Source: Bdellovibrionales bacterium Ga0074137
GTDB taxonomy: Bacteria; Bdellovibrionota; Bdellovibrionia; Bdellovibrionales; JAMPXM01
NCBI GenBank assembly: GCA_001464715.1
Contig: LNDT01000005.1
Span: 62,001 to 126,000, forward strand
Length of the DNA: 64,000 bases
Direction of reading: 5' to 3'
Part shown: piece by piece, positions 34,710 through 44,109 of the stretch
Layout: each line of letters opens with the position of its first letter
Position numbering within the stretch: the first letter of the stretch is position 1
Made by a program: the position numbers and the translations under genes
The notes under the pieces: model-generated
Seen by the model: the letters and a program-made list of their open reading frames with translations, nothing else
The model's database searches: none
What the model was told of the DNA's origin: nothing

Positions 34710-37700
34710 ATGGAACGGCAGGGGTTGGGTTTGAAAATGAATTTTTATAAAATTGGTGCGTTTGCGGCCACTTTCATTGCGATTGTCGCGACTTCGAGTT
34801 TCGTGCCGGAGGCACGCGCTCAGTCGATGGACGGTAAAACTCGCGACCTATTAATTCAGAAACTGACACACGTTTATTCGACATTGGCTCCGGCCGACTC
34901 AGCACGAACGGCGCTGACCCTTCGTCTCGCTGATCTTCACGCCGAGCGCGCACGCCAAGCGGCGATGCGAGAGCTCGAAACCGGATGCACGACGTGTGTT
35001 GCTGGTAAAGAGGACCGCGCTCGCGCTCTTCGTTATTATCAAGACGTACTACCAAAACTCTCTGATACGCAGACCGCAAAAGTACTTCCCCAGGTTGGCC
35101 ATCTCTATCAACTCACTGGGCAAGAAAAGTTAGCTGTGGAAACGTACAGCAAAGTCATTTCCGCCAACAAACACCCGGAAGCGGTGGCCGAGGCCCATCT
35201 TTCTCTTGCAGAGATGGCTTTTAAGAAAAGGGACTACGCAGCTGCGAAGCCTCACTATTCAAAAGTCATTGATATCCCTCAATCAACGTCCAAGGGTTTG
35301 GCGTCGTACCGCCTGGCTTGGTGTGATTTTAATATGGGGATATTGGAACCTGCAATTCAGCGACTCTCCAAAATTTTAACCACTCCCGAACTCTCTTCGC
35401 GAACAGCGTCGGGCGGTATCGTTCAAGTCGACCGCGCCTTCCAGGAAGAAGTTTCGCGGGATTTAGCGACCTTCGTTGCTCGCCGAACTGTGACTGCGGC
35501 TGATGCTAAAATGATTTACGACCTCAGTCCCGAAAGCGTAAAACTTCCGAACATCGTTTATTTGGCTGGTGAGACTGAGCGTCTTGGCCAGGCAAAGAGC
35601 GCGATCGAACTTTGGAGATTTTCGCTCGAGCGCCAGACCAAGCCTCGTTCAAAAGTTGAAGGGCACATCCGTCTTGCGCAGCTTGAAATGGAAGCAAAGA
35701 ATCCACGAGCGGCCGCTCAGGATTTTGATCTTGCCATGAACCTGTGGCCGTCGATTTCAGGTGAGACCGATGACCAGCTTAAGGAGATGAAAGCGCGTCT
35801 TCGAAAGCTCGTTTTGGACTGGAACCGCGTCGAGAAAAAAGCGCCTTCGGACGAGCTGGTCGCGACGTACAAAACGTACGTTAAAGTTTTTCCTGGTGAA
35901 GCTGATATGACTGTCTGGCTCGCTCAAGTTCACCGCGAGCGCAAAGAGTACGCTGAGGCGATTCGCCTCTACACTGTCGGTGCAGAGCTTTTAGCGGCAC
36001 AGACGTTTAAAGATGTTGCCAGCAAAGAGGCTAAAGAAGCTGTCGAAGCTCGTGAGAATGCGCTTTTGGGTGCTATTGAGACAGCAGAGCTTGCTAAAGA
36101 TCAGGCGCTTCTCATGGCGGCTTACGACAGTTACTTAAAGCTTTCGGTGGATAAAAAGCGAGAGATCGAAGTTCTCTACCAGAAGGCCAATATCGCCTAT
36201 ACGAAGGCTGACTACCCAGCCGCGGCCGAGCAGATGCGTCAGATTGCATTCCTCACGAAAGCCAAATCTCCTGATGCGCTCAAGGTTCGTCGCCAGGCGG
36301 CTGATTTAGCTTTGGATGCCTTGGTTTTGATGAAAGATGATGTTCGCATCGAATCATGGGCTCGAGATTTCGCAGGGCTCTTTCCGTCGGAAGCGTCAGA
36401 CTACGCGAAAGTTTCTCGGCGCTCGGTCCTTACCCAGTCGGCGGCAGAGACAAGCGCTGAAAAAGCATGGACGATTTTGAATCGATTCGACCTTGCGACA
36501 ACAACGCCTGAAGATCGGCAAACTTACTTAAAGAACCGACTCATTTTGGCTGAAAAGACGAAGCGTTTCAGCGAAGCTCGAGACGCCGCTGATCAGCTCT
36601 TAAAAACTCCAAACCTTTCTTCGGAAGATCGTCAGTTCGCACTTTCTAGAAAGGCTTGGCTATCTGAACTTATTTTTGATTTCGACGCGGCTTTGGCGGC
36701 GACAGAGCAAATAAAAGCCACGCCAGAGGTTCCTGAGGAACAGCGTTTACTGAAGCTTGCTATGTACGCAGATCTCGCGAACAAAGACACGAAGCCCTAC
36801 CTCACGCGCTACTTGGGCGTTTCAAAAGATGAAGACCGTCAGCTGACAATTTCTAGTCAGTTTGTTCGCGAGTCGAAAGAGCCCGTTAAAGAGCTTGAAA
36901 AGCAAAAAGCTGTTCTTTTGAAGAAGCCCGAAGTCTATGCGCGCCTAGCGCTTGAGACCGTGGCTGGGATGAAAACAGGCGGAGTCGCTTATGCAAAACA
37001 AGCTCTGGCGCTAAAAGGTATTTCGGCGACAAGTGCTGGTCGGCTCCTCACGCGTGTTGTTGTGTTGGATGAGATTGCCGCTCAGAAATCGAAATTCGCG
37101 GCTCACAAGATCGACGGATCGACACAAAAGAAACTTGCGACGTCGCTCAAAGCACGGGTCGCGATGATCGAATCACTTGAAAAAACAGCCGGTGCCGCCG
37201 TCGATAGTGGCGATTGGACATCGCAGCTTTTAAGTCTCGACCTTCTGTCGCGTGAATCCGAGCGGTTTTACTCAGAAATTCTTTCTCTACCGATGCCGAC
37301 GGGACTTAGCCCCGAAGATGAGCAGCAGTACCTTTCTCTTCTTTCTCAACAGGCCGCACCTTATCAGGTGAAGGCACAGGACGTAAAAAAGAAGGTCGAC
37401 GAATTCTGGAGCAACAAAGCTTCGATCGCCGCCTTGGAAACTTCGCTCGTCTCATCAACCGGCGCACTTCGTTCGATGGTTGTTGGTGAGATTGAACTCT
37501 TGGCTGCGGTCGCTCCTGAAAACGTGAAAGGCTCGCTTGTCGCTTTGGCAAGTCGGTCCGAGGCCCAAGCGGCTGTGAAGCCAAATTTGGTAGCCATCGA
37601 AAAAGCACGGCAAGCGGTACGAGACGAGCCGATGAGTGCGGCAAAGCTTGAAGGGCTTCTCAGTCTTGAGCGTCAGGCGGGTCGAGTTGGAATGGTTTCC

Positions 37701-37751
37701 TACCTTGAGGGACGTCTTCAGACGATTGAGAAGGCAGCGGTGACGAAATGA
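34710..37751 (+). CDS. Large exported TPR-like repeat protein (GltI/GltD-like position)
   Basis: The 1013-aa product has a signal peptide ending near ARAQS and then many helical repeats with TPR features, for example GHLYQLTGQEKLAVETYSKV and ANIAYTKADYPAAAEQMRQI. Only two cysteines (CTTC, near residue 85) are noted. It probably lies in the periplasm as a scaffold for the motor. I chose the ATG at 34710; a GTG at 34683 overlapping the previous stop and an ATG at 34737 are alternatives. The 3' end overlaps the next gene by four bases (ATGA). Confidence 0.8.
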   Translation: MERQGLGLKMNFYKIGAFAATFIAIVATSSFVPEARAQSMDGKTRDLLIQKLTHVYSTLAPADSARTALTLRLADLHAERARQAAMRELETGCTTCVAGKEDRARALRYYQDVLPKLSDTQTAKVLPQVGHLYQLTGQEKLAVETYSKVISANKHPEAVAEAHLSLAEMAFKKRDYAAAKPHYSKVIDIPQSTSKGLASYRLAWCDFNMGILEPAIQRLSKILTTPELSSRTASGGIVQVDRAFQEEVSRDLATFVARRTVTAADAKMIYDLSPESVKLPNIVYLAGETERLGQAKSAIELWRFSLERQTKPRSKVEGHIRLAQLEMEAKNPRAAAQDFDLAMNLWPSISGETDDQLKEMKARLRKLVLDWNRVEKKAPSDELVATYKTYVKVFPGEADMTVWLAQVHRERKEYAEAIRLYTVGAELLAAQTFKDVASKEAKEAVEARENALLGAIETAELAKDQALLMAAYDSYLKLSVDKKREIEVLYQKANIAYTKADYPAAAEQMRQIAFLTKAKSPDALKVRRQAADLALDALVLMKDDVRIESWARDFAGLFPSEASDYAKVSRRSVLTQSAAETSAEKAWTILNRFDLATTTPEDRQTYLKNRLILAEKTKRFSEARDAADQLLKTPNLSSEDRQFALSRKAWLSELIFDFDAALAATEQIKATPEVPEEQRLLKLAMYADLANKDTKPYLTRYLGVSKDEDRQLTISSQFVRESKEPVKELEKQKAVLLKKPEVYARLALETVAGMKTGGVAYAKQALALKGISATSAGRLLTRVVVLDEIAAQKSKFAAHKIDGSTQKKLATSLKARVAMIESLEKTAGAAVDSGDWTSQLLSLDLLSRESERFYSEILSLPMPTGLSPEDEQQYLSLLSQQAAPYQVKAQDVKKKVDEFWSNKASIAALETSLVSSTGALRSMVVGEIELLAAVAPENVKGSLVALASRSEAQAAVKPNLVAIEKARQAVRDEPMSAAKLEGLLSLERQAGRVGMVSYLEGRLQTIEKAAVTK

Positions 37752-38059
37752 GGAAGTTTGTGAATAACGCATTAACGGTCAATTTGAAGTTTAAGTTTCT
37801 TCTGATGGCAGTGGCTTTTGCTCTCGGAACAGTTTCTGGTGGCGTGGCCGCTGCCGTTGCAGCGCCTGAAGCTTCGAGCCCTTCGGTTTCAAAAAAGAAG
37901 TCGACGGAAGTCAGTTTCGACGACGTCCTCGTTCAAGGTAAGTACCACTTTTCGGATGAGGCCGTGACGACTGTTGAAGATGACAAAATTCTTGATGCGC
38001 TTCTTGGTGTTCGGACGGATTTCAAAGATCGAATCAAGAAGTCGACGGCGAGACAGTAG
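37748..38059 (+). CDS. Small exported protein in the motor operon
   Basis: The 103-aa protein has a long hydrophobic N-terminal segment (LLMAVAFALGTVSGGVAAAVA) that could be a signal peptide or an anchor. A short charged mature part includes FDDVLVQGKYHFSDEAVT. I know no family for it. It overlaps the TPR gene and ends three bases before the AgmX-type gene. This tight packing and the shared strand place it in the envelope motor, probably as a periplasmic partner. Confidence 0.75.
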   Translation: MRKFVNNALTVNLKFKFLLMAVAFALGTVSGGVAAAVAAPEASSPSVSKKKSTEVSFDDVLVQGKYHFSDEAVTTVEDDKILDALLGVRTDFKDRIKKSTARQ

Positions 38060-38062
38060 GGG

Positions 38063-39241
38063 ATGACGATGACGGTAGCCACCACGGGAGCGGAGACTCC
38101 TTTAAAATCCTTAGCTTTTGAAAACAATGACGGTGTTGTTGTTCGAACTTTGGCTTGGCCCGAGGGCGAGTCAGACACTCTTACGGTTGTTCGAAGAAAA
38201 GACACTCGCCGAGTCGAGCTCATGGCTTCAACAAAAGCTCTGGAATCAAAGCGAGTAAAATTTGATACCTTGGCGACGGTGTCCCGCGCGGACATGAAAA
38301 ATGGCGAGTTTAAGATCGCCGGCGTCGGTCGTCTTGCGCTGATGTCTGCGACGGCAGCGACATTGAAAAATGAAGCTCCGTCAAAAGAGGAATCCTACTG
38401 GCGAAGTTCTGTCGCCATGGTGATTGTTGGTTGTGCTGTCTTTATGTCGATCCTCATGACACGACCAAAAGATAATCCAAAAATCGAAGCTGAGCTCAAG
38501 CAGCAAGTTGTTCAGATCTTAAAGCGAATCAAGGTTCAGCCTAAGCCTGTTCCGCAGCAGGTCGCTGACTCGCGAGTGGAAACGCCGAAGCAGACAGTAA
38601 AGCCCGTCAATAAAACGGCCTCCATTAAGCGAATGGGTGCACTTGCGGTTTTTGGTTCGATGAAGACCGGTTCGCAAAAAGGTGGAGTTAACCTTGGTGC
38701 TGTGAATACGACAGCAGGCCCGGGTCTTGGCGGGAACGCCGGTTCGGGCGGCGTTCAGACTTCGATCTATTCAAAAGGACTTGTCGCAGCTCCGCTCGGT
38801 GCTGGCGGCAACATGCAAGGCGGCGGCGGCTACGGAACAAAAGGTAAAGGTGGCGGTCAGGCCGGTTACGGTCAGCTTTCGCTGGTCGGATCTGCCGGCA
38901 CGTCTCCTATTCCCCTTGGCCGAGAAGCGATTGTCGGTGGCGGACTTGATCGCGATCTCATCGCCGACGTGATCAATCGAAACCTTGGTCAGATTCGTTT
39001 TTGCTACGAGCAGGGGCTTCAAGGTGATCCTGCACTGGCAGGACGTGTTGCCGTTGATTTCACAATCGGCGGTCAGGGGCAGGTAAAAGTGGCCGCTGTC
39101 GGCTCGACGACACTGAATTCAAAGCTCGTCGAAGATTGTATTTTACTTCGTTTGAAGACTTGGAAGTTTCCGCTGCCTGAAGGCGGATCCGACGTGAAGG
39201 TTTCTTATCCGTTCGCGCTTCGCCGCACGGGACAAGGTTAA
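38063..39241 (+). CDS. AgmX/PglI-type TonB-like protein (GltG/GltJ-like)
   Basis: The 392-aa protein spans the inner membrane once near residues 113-132 (SVAMVIVGCAVFMSILM). The cytoplasmic part is about 110 residues. The periplasmic part has a Lys/Gln/Pro-rich stretch, then a Gly-rich region with GGNMQGGGGYGTKGKGGG, and the AgmX/PglI C-terminal domain (IRFCYEQGLQGDPALAGRVA, later RLKTWKFPLPEGG). Such proteins carry force from a TolQR-type motor to the outer membrane, like TonB. The start may be ATG 38063 or 38069. Confidence 0.88.
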   Translation: MTMTVATTGAETPLKSLAFENNDGVVVRTLAWPEGESDTLTVVRRKDTRRVELMASTKALESKRVKFDTLATVSRADMKNGEFKIAGVGRLALMSATAATLKNEAPSKEESYWRSSVAMVIVGCAVFMSILMTRPKDNPKIEAELKQQVVQILKRIKVQPKPVPQQVADSRVETPKQTVKPVNKTASIKRMGALAVFGSMKTGSQKGGVNLGAVNTTAGPGLGGNAGSGGVQTSIYSKGLVAAPLGAGGNMQGGGGYGTKGKGGGQAGYGQLSLVGSAGTSPIPLGREAIVGGGLDRDLIADVINRNLGQIRFCYEQGLQGDPALAGRVAVDFTIGGQGQVKVAAVGSTTLNSKLVEDCILLRLKTWKFPLPEGGSDVKVSYPFALRRTGQG

Positions 39242-39254
39242 GGGGTAGGCAAGT

Positions 39255-40625
39255 ATGAAAAAGTCGAATTTGCTATTGATCATGGGTGCGTTGGTGTTCG
39301 CGGGAGCTGTGAACTCCGGTTGCTCGCTCAATCAAGATCCTTACGCTGAAAAGTCGGAAGAGATTCGAAATGGTGTGCCCCCTGAGCTCGATCGCGAGCC
39401 GGCCGCGCCAAAGCCTCTAGCGAGCGATGCTCTTCGTATCGATTCGTTGGATTTTTACACGTTCCGAGAGCAAGTCGAGTCGGAGATTGTGCTCACCGGG
39501 CGAGTGCTGCAGCCGACAGCTTCGTTTGATTTGTCGATCGACAATATGAGTGATTTTCCGGGTGCGAAGTTCGATGCGAAAACAGGCAGCTTTAAGTGGC
39601 TTCCGCCAAGAGAAACGACAGGCGGAGAGTACGGTCTTGCAAAAAGACTGATCGTTCGTCTGACAGCGCCAAGTGCCGTCGGTGGTGCGATCTTAGGAAC
39701 GACGAAAGCAATTCTGGTTTACGTGACTCGCGCTGAAATTGACCCAGAGATTATCTCTGTCGACGATCTGGTGAGACCAAATGCGACACGCGAGGGTGAG
39801 CTCCGACGATTCACAGTGGTGGTTCGCGATCCAGATTCAGCCGACGTCGATGGCTCTCGTCCGGTTTTGAATGCGATACCGTCGCAGCGTGGTCCCAGCG
39901 ATATTTCGGGCCTTGTCTATATGCAGGAGCCCAGTTTTTCAGAAACAAATCCCGTTCAAGATCCCGGTGATAAACGCCGTTGGATTTTTAAGATGGTTTT
40001 AGACCTGCGTGTGCCTGCGAACCAACGGGGTCGCGATTTTACTCCAAACCAGGCGACTTTCAGATTTGGTCTTCAAGCTGTTTCGAGATTTGGTCGCGTT
40101 GCTGTTCGAAACGTCGATGCGGCTGTTATAACGGATGTCTTAAAGCCTGACGTGAGCTGGTTTGATCCGATCGAAGCCGTCGCTGGGCAAGAAAACGTGA
40201 TTCAGTTCACGGCGTTCGATCCCTACGCTGAGGGAAAGATTTCGGTCAATTTCGTCACTCGCGTCGATCAACTTCCAGGGGCAGGAGTCTCCTTCTGTAA
40301 GGCGGCTTCTCGAGACGGAAATATGCTTTGCCGAATCAGCTGGAAACCTCTGGCTGCATCGAAGGGTGATTTCCCGATCGAGTTCACAGTGATTAACGAA
40401 AGTCGCGTTGCCGGTGACCGCAAGGTTGTTTCGGAAACTTTCCGAAGAGTGATCAAAGTCGTACCAGGAGCTGTTGTGGCGCCGACTCCAGGGCCAGGCC
40501 CCGGTCCGGCTCCGACGCCCGCTCCAGGTCCGGCACCAGGCCCTGCTCCGGGCCCAGCGCCAACACCGACTCCTGCTCCCGGTCCGATTACGCTTCCAGG
40601 CCCTTCAGTGACTCCGGCTCAGTAA
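39255..40625 (+). CDS. Lipoprotein with Pro/Gly-rich C-terminal tail
   Basis: The signal peptide ends in the lipobox VNSGC. The 456-aa mature protein has beta-sandwich-like parts, including SFKWLPPRETTGGEYGLAKR and later MLCRISWKPLAASKGDFPIE, which resemble cadherin- or Ig-like folds with two cysteines. The last 50 residues are a Pro/Gly/Ala/Thr tail of GPAP-type units, likely extended and able to cross the peptidoglycan. It lies between the AgmX-type gene and the outer-membrane barrel gene, so it may link the two. Confidence 0.8.
   Translation: MKKSNLLLIMGALVFAGAVNSGCSLNQDPYAEKSEEIRNGVPPELDREPAAPKPLASDALRIDSLDFYTFREQVESEIVLTGRVLQPTASFDLSIDNMSDFPGAKFDAKTGSFKWLPPRETTGGEYGLAKRLIVRLTAPSAVGGAILGTTKAILVYVTRAEIDPEIISVDDLVRPNATREGELRRFTVVVRDPDSADVDGSRPVLNAIPSQRGPSDISGLVYMQEPSFSETNPVQDPGDKRRWIFKMVLDLRVPANQRGRDFTPNQATFRFGLQAVSRFGRVAVRNVDAAVITDVLKPDVSWFDPIEAVAGQENVIQFTAFDPYAEGKISVNFVTRVDQLPGAGVSFCKAASRDGNMLCRISWKPLAASKGDFPIEFTVINESRVAGDRKVVSETFRRVIKVVPGAVVAPTPGPGPGPAPTPAPGPAPGPAPGPAPTPTPAPGPITLPGPSVTPAQ
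40481..40590 (+). repeat. Low-complexity repeat coding for the Pro/Gly-rich tail
   Basis: The bases encode short units of the type GPGPAP and PTPAPGPAP. The DNA is GC-rich with imperfect tandem copies of a 6-12-base unit. Slippage here could change tail length between strains, which would alter how far the lipoprotein reaches. It is coding sequence, not a spacer array. Confidence 0.7.
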
Positions 40626-40629
40626 CGAG

Positions 40630-41367
40630 ATGATGAGGAATATGATGAAAAATAAATTTTTAGTTCTTCGGTCTCTCGCACCGATCGTATCAGTTCTCGG
40701 GATTCTTCTTTCGGCACCGACGGTTTTCGCCGCGGATCTGATGGAAGATTTCGACAAGCTTGGTGGCAACGATGTGCTTTTGGAAAAGGCGCAAGCCCTT
40801 AACCCCGAAGCTCAAATTCGAATTGTTCAAGACCGTGTGGTTCAACGTCGAAATCGTTTCGAGCTCGCGCCGGAGTTCTCGTCGGTCTTAGGTGGCGACG
40901 CTTACAACAGGACTTCGAATCTCGGCATCAATGCTCACTTTCACATTACGCCGCAGTGGAGCTTGGGTCTGAAATACTCTTATGCGTTCAACCAGCTTCG
41001 TCCCGAAGGTGAGAACCTTTTGACGGATGTGTCGATCGACGAAAAAGCACGTATTCCAGACATCGATTTTCCAAAACAACAGGCGATGCTTCTTGTGAAC
41101 TGGTACCCCATCTACGGAAAGATGAACCTTTACGAAATGGGCGTTGTTCACTTTGATATTTACGCCATTGCAGGCGCGGGCCAGGTTGAACTTAAGTCCG
41201 GAATGACGACGTCTTACACGGGCGGCGCAGGAATTGGCCTTTGGGTTTCTCAACACCTCTCGACACGTTTTGAACTTCGTTATGAAGGCTACACAGCAAA
41301 GCGCTTCAACGGTGATGCGAACATGAATACGACGGTGGCCGGTATTCAAGTTGGGTACATGTTATGA
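40630..41367 (+). CDS. Outer-membrane beta-barrel domain protein (myxobacterial-type)
   Basis: The signal peptide ends near TVFAA. The mature part begins with a helical segment and QIRIVQDRVVQRRNRFELAP, then barrel strands such as WSLGLKYSYAFNQLRPEGE and LSTRFELRYEGYTAKRFNG, and ends in VAGIQVGYML. This pattern matches outer-membrane barrel proteins found next to gliding-motor genes in Myxococcota. The 245-aa form may start at ATG 40642 instead, as GATGAGGAAT there looks like its ribosome site. It overlaps the next gene by four bases (ATGA). Confidence 0.82.
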   Translation: MMRNMMKNKFLVLRSLAPIVSVLGILLSAPTVFAADLMEDFDKLGGNDVLLEKAQALNPEAQIRIVQDRVVQRRNRFELAPEFSSVLGGDAYNRTSNLGINAHFHITPQWSLGLKYSYAFNQLRPEGENLLTDVSIDEKARIPDIDFPKQQAMLLVNWYPIYGKMNLYEMGVVHFDIYAIAGAGQVELKSGMTTSYTGGAGIGLWVSQHLSTRFELRYEGYTAKRFNGDANMNTTVAGIQVGYML

Positions 41368-43028
41368 TGAATTTTAAGACAGCCGGTTTTCCACGCTTCT
41401 TTATGAGTTTGTTTATCGCTTTAGCCGTAGTTGGTACGACTGTATCTTCTTCGGTGGCCATGGCGGAAGACGACGAGCTTCTTAATATTTTAGGAGCTGG
41501 CGGAGCGGGGGCGAAAACAAAGGGCGGCGAAAGTCGTTTAATGAAGACGATCCAAACCGTTCAGGGCCGAGTGACGGCAGAACAAAATATCTTCGTTCAA
41601 TTTTTCGACAAGGGTGAGTTCGATAAAGCATTGTATCAGTGGCCGGCGGCTTTTGATTCCTCAGCGTTTGCGGCGACACCTTCGGGTCGAGCGCTAAATG
41701 CGCTTGTTCTTTTTAAGAATGGTATTCAAGTCACGGCTTTGGAAATGCTTCTTGCGATCGATTCACCAAAAAAAATCGACGAAGATATTTTAAAGCGTTG
41801 GCGTGAAGTTGCTCCTGACAATGCGCCCGTTTGGGCGGCCATCAATACGGCTGTTTGGAATCAAGCTTGGACGGATGTTTTTGGCATAGGTGCTGAGGTT
41901 CGCGTGCGCGGCCGTCAGGTCTTTGCTGCCAATCAAGTCGATGCAGTTCGAGAGCTCATCAAAAAGACTCAAGTCGACACTCGCGAGCGCGCGTGGCTTT
42001 CGTGGCAGCTTGTGATCGCATTGGCTCAGGGCGAGGATCCGGGTGTTGCAGGTAAAGCCCTCGCGGTTTTAATGAAAGCTCCGAACAATCCCGTGAGCGA
42101 AGATCTCATGACGATGACGGCCGCTCGACTTTTGTTTCAAAACGGCTTCCTTGATGCGGCTTACAAGTATTACGAGCGAGTCCCGAAAACGTCGGACTAC
42201 TGGTTCGATGCACAAGAGGAAATGGCTTGGTCACAGATTCGAAAAGGGGAGCCGCAAAATGCGATGGCCTTGACGAAGACGCTTGTTGCGCCAGCCTTCA
42301 CTTCGCAAGTCGGGCCTGAGCCATTCTTCTTACGATCATTAGCGCAGATTAAAGTTTGCGACTACCCATCGGTCGTAGCGACTCTCAACAATTTCCGCGA
42401 GAGATTTAAGCCGCGCGCCTCGGAACTCAAGAAGCTTGCAGAGAGCGCAGACACTCCGGCGGTCACACGTCTTGTGGCGCGTTTAAAGCAGGGCCCAGCG
42501 AAACTTACTGATCTCGGAGCGGACGCTAGTTTGCTTCCGCGCTTCGTGACTCGCGATTCAACTTTGCTTCAGAATGTTTTGACTGAGAAAACTTTGGAAG
42601 CTGAAGCGAAACTGGCCGGCGATCTTTATGCTCGGTCGCTGGCGGGTGGAACGGCGCAGGTTGGATTTCAGGCGCGCTTAGAATTCTTTAAGAAAGCTGT
42701 CGACACCCGCACGCAGGCAGCGCGATCGGCAACTTTTGGACGCGTGAAGGTTTTGGCGACAGAAGAAGTCGAAGAGATCACAGCGATGCTTCAAAAACTT
42801 CACATCGTCGAAGCCGAGCTTCTTCAGCAAATTTCGATGGCGGGTCGAGTGATTTCGTCGTCTCAAGGCGCTTCATCGGTTAAAGTTGGAACAACAGGCA
42901 GCCAAGCTCGTGACAAAGTGTGGTTTCCGGCCGAGGGCGAAACTTGGTTTGATGAGTACGCGAATTACAAAGTGGATGTGAAGAAGGGTTGCTCGGCAGC
43001 GGCTTCTTCATCAAGTCTCAAGCGTTAA
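41364..43028 (+). CDS. Exported 554-aa protein with helical repeats
   Basis: A signal peptide (hydrophobic FFMSLFIALAVVGTTVSSSV) is followed by a mainly helical protein. Segments such as FQNGFLDAAYKYYERVPKTS and WFDAQEEMAWSQIRKGEPQN look like TPR units. It has one cysteine in the mature middle (KVCDYPS) and one near the C terminus. I recognise no named family. It overlaps the barrel gene upstream and ends one base before the vWA lipoprotein gene, so it belongs to the motor operon, probably as a second periplasmic scaffold. Confidence 0.78.
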   Translation: MMNFKTAGFPRFFMSLFIALAVVGTTVSSSVAMAEDDELLNILGAGGAGAKTKGGESRLMKTIQTVQGRVTAEQNIFVQFFDKGEFDKALYQWPAAFDSSAFAATPSGRALNALVLFKNGIQVTALEMLLAIDSPKKIDEDILKRWREVAPDNAPVWAAINTAVWNQAWTDVFGIGAEVRVRGRQVFAANQVDAVRELIKKTQVDTRERAWLSWQLVIALAQGEDPGVAGKALAVLMKAPNNPVSEDLMTMTAARLLFQNGFLDAAYKYYERVPKTSDYWFDAQEEMAWSQIRKGEPQNAMALTKTLVAPAFTSQVGPEPFFLRSLAQIKVCDYPSVVATLNNFRERFKPRASELKKLAESADTPAVTRLVARLKQGPAKLTDLGADASLLPRFVTRDSTLLQNVLTEKTLEAEAKLAGDLYARSLAGGTAQVGFQARLEFFKKAVDTRTQAARSATFGRVKVLATEEVEEITAMLQKLHIVEAELLQQISMAGRVISSSQGASSVKVGTTGSQARDKVWFPAEGETWFDEYANYKVDVKKGCSAAASSSSLKR

Positions 43029-43044
43029 TATGAGGGGGCTACTC

Positions 43045-44109
43045 GTGACTAAGAATCAATCGATCCTGAAAACAGTCTTCACGCGGTCGTCTGTGCGGGG
43101 ACTGACTGTCTTGTCGGCAGTTCTATCTGTGGTTGTCTTTGGATTTGGTTGCGCCGAGGAATCCCCCAAAAAAGTTCCTCGTCAGACCTTGAAGGTCGAG
43201 CGGGTCAAGGACACGGGCGGAAATAAAGTAACGTTCAACCGTGCCGTCGACATTTTGTTCGTCATCGATGACTCGGGTTCGATGGGTGAGCATCAAAACA
43301 ATTTGGCGACAAACGTTCAAAAGTTCACTCAAGCGATTCTTGGAAATCAAATTCTCGATTTCCATATCGGTGTCGTCACTTCGAACATGGATTCGAAGCC
43401 TTGGGATCCGCAACCAGGATCTGCTTGGAAGGGTGAGCTTTGGGGTTTGACGAAGTTTGTAACGAAGACGACTCCCAATGGGGCTTCGATTCTTGAACAA
43501 AATCTTCAGCCCGGGGTCAACGGCTCTGGAACCGAGATGTTTTTTACTCCCGTTGAAGCCGCATTAACTCCGCCGCTTGTTGGTGGCGTCAATAAAGGTT
43601 TCTACCGCCCCGACGCTTACCTGGCCGTCATATTTTTGACCGACGCCGATGATCAATCGAGTCGGTCTGCGACAGATTTTTATCGCTTCTTGTTGAACTT
43701 AAAAGCTGGCGATCCGACAAAAATCATCACTTACGGCGTTAACATTCCTTCGTCAGACAATATCTGCGAGCGCTCGGGTGAGTCTGAACCTCGCAAACTC
43801 GAAGCTTTCTACGCATTGGCTAAGACGCAGGTACTGGGGCTTTGTGATCCTGATTACGGAACGAAGCTTGGTGAGCTTGGCGACGACTTGGCTCGAAGGG
43901 TGGGAAGTGTGCTGTATCTTTCTCGGCCGCCTCAGCCGGACACGATCCAAGTGACGTTCGGAACTCAGACAATCCCAAAAGATCCTAAGAAGGGTTGGAT
44001 TTTTGATCCGGCCCGAAATGCGCTGATTTTCGGCGATGAAATTGATCTTTTACCGGAACCAGATGGAACTTTGGTGGAGGTCGATTTCACGGCCGCGGAG
44101 TACGATTAA
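43045..44109 (+). CDS. Von Willebrand factor A domain lipoprotein
   Basis: The signal peptide ends at FGFGC, a slightly atypical lipobox. The vWA domain follows, with the metal site DDSGSMG (DxSxS) near residue 76 and IFLTDADDQSS later. VWA domains bind protein partners through this metal site. I chose GTG 43045, because the AGGGGG just before it looks like its ribosome site; ATG 43030 would add five residues. It is the last envelope gene of the operon; its stop TAA overlaps the ridA ATG by one base. Confidence 0.82.
   Translation: MTKNQSILKTVFTRSSVRGLTVLSAVLSVVVFGFGCAEESPKKVPRQTLKVERVKDTGGNKVTFNRAVDILFVIDDSGSMGEHQNNLATNVQKFTQAILGNQILDFHIGVVTSNMDSKPWDPQPGSAWKGELWGLTKFVTKTTPNGASILEQNLQPGVNGSGTEMFFTPVEAALTPPLVGGVNKGFYRPDAYLAVIFLTDADDQSSRSATDFYRFLLNLKAGDPTKIITYGVNIPSSDNICERSGESEPRKLEAFYALAKTQVLGLCDPDYGTKLGELGDDLARRVGSVLYLSRPPQPDTIQVTFGTQTIPKDPKKGWIFDPARNALIFGDEIDLLPEPDGTLVEVDFTAAEYD

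Noticed and set aside
40481-40590. Tandem-like GC-rich repeat considered as a CRISPR or VNTR array
   Set aside because: It has no spacers or constant repeat length and lies in frame within the lipoprotein gene, coding for the Pro/Gly tail.
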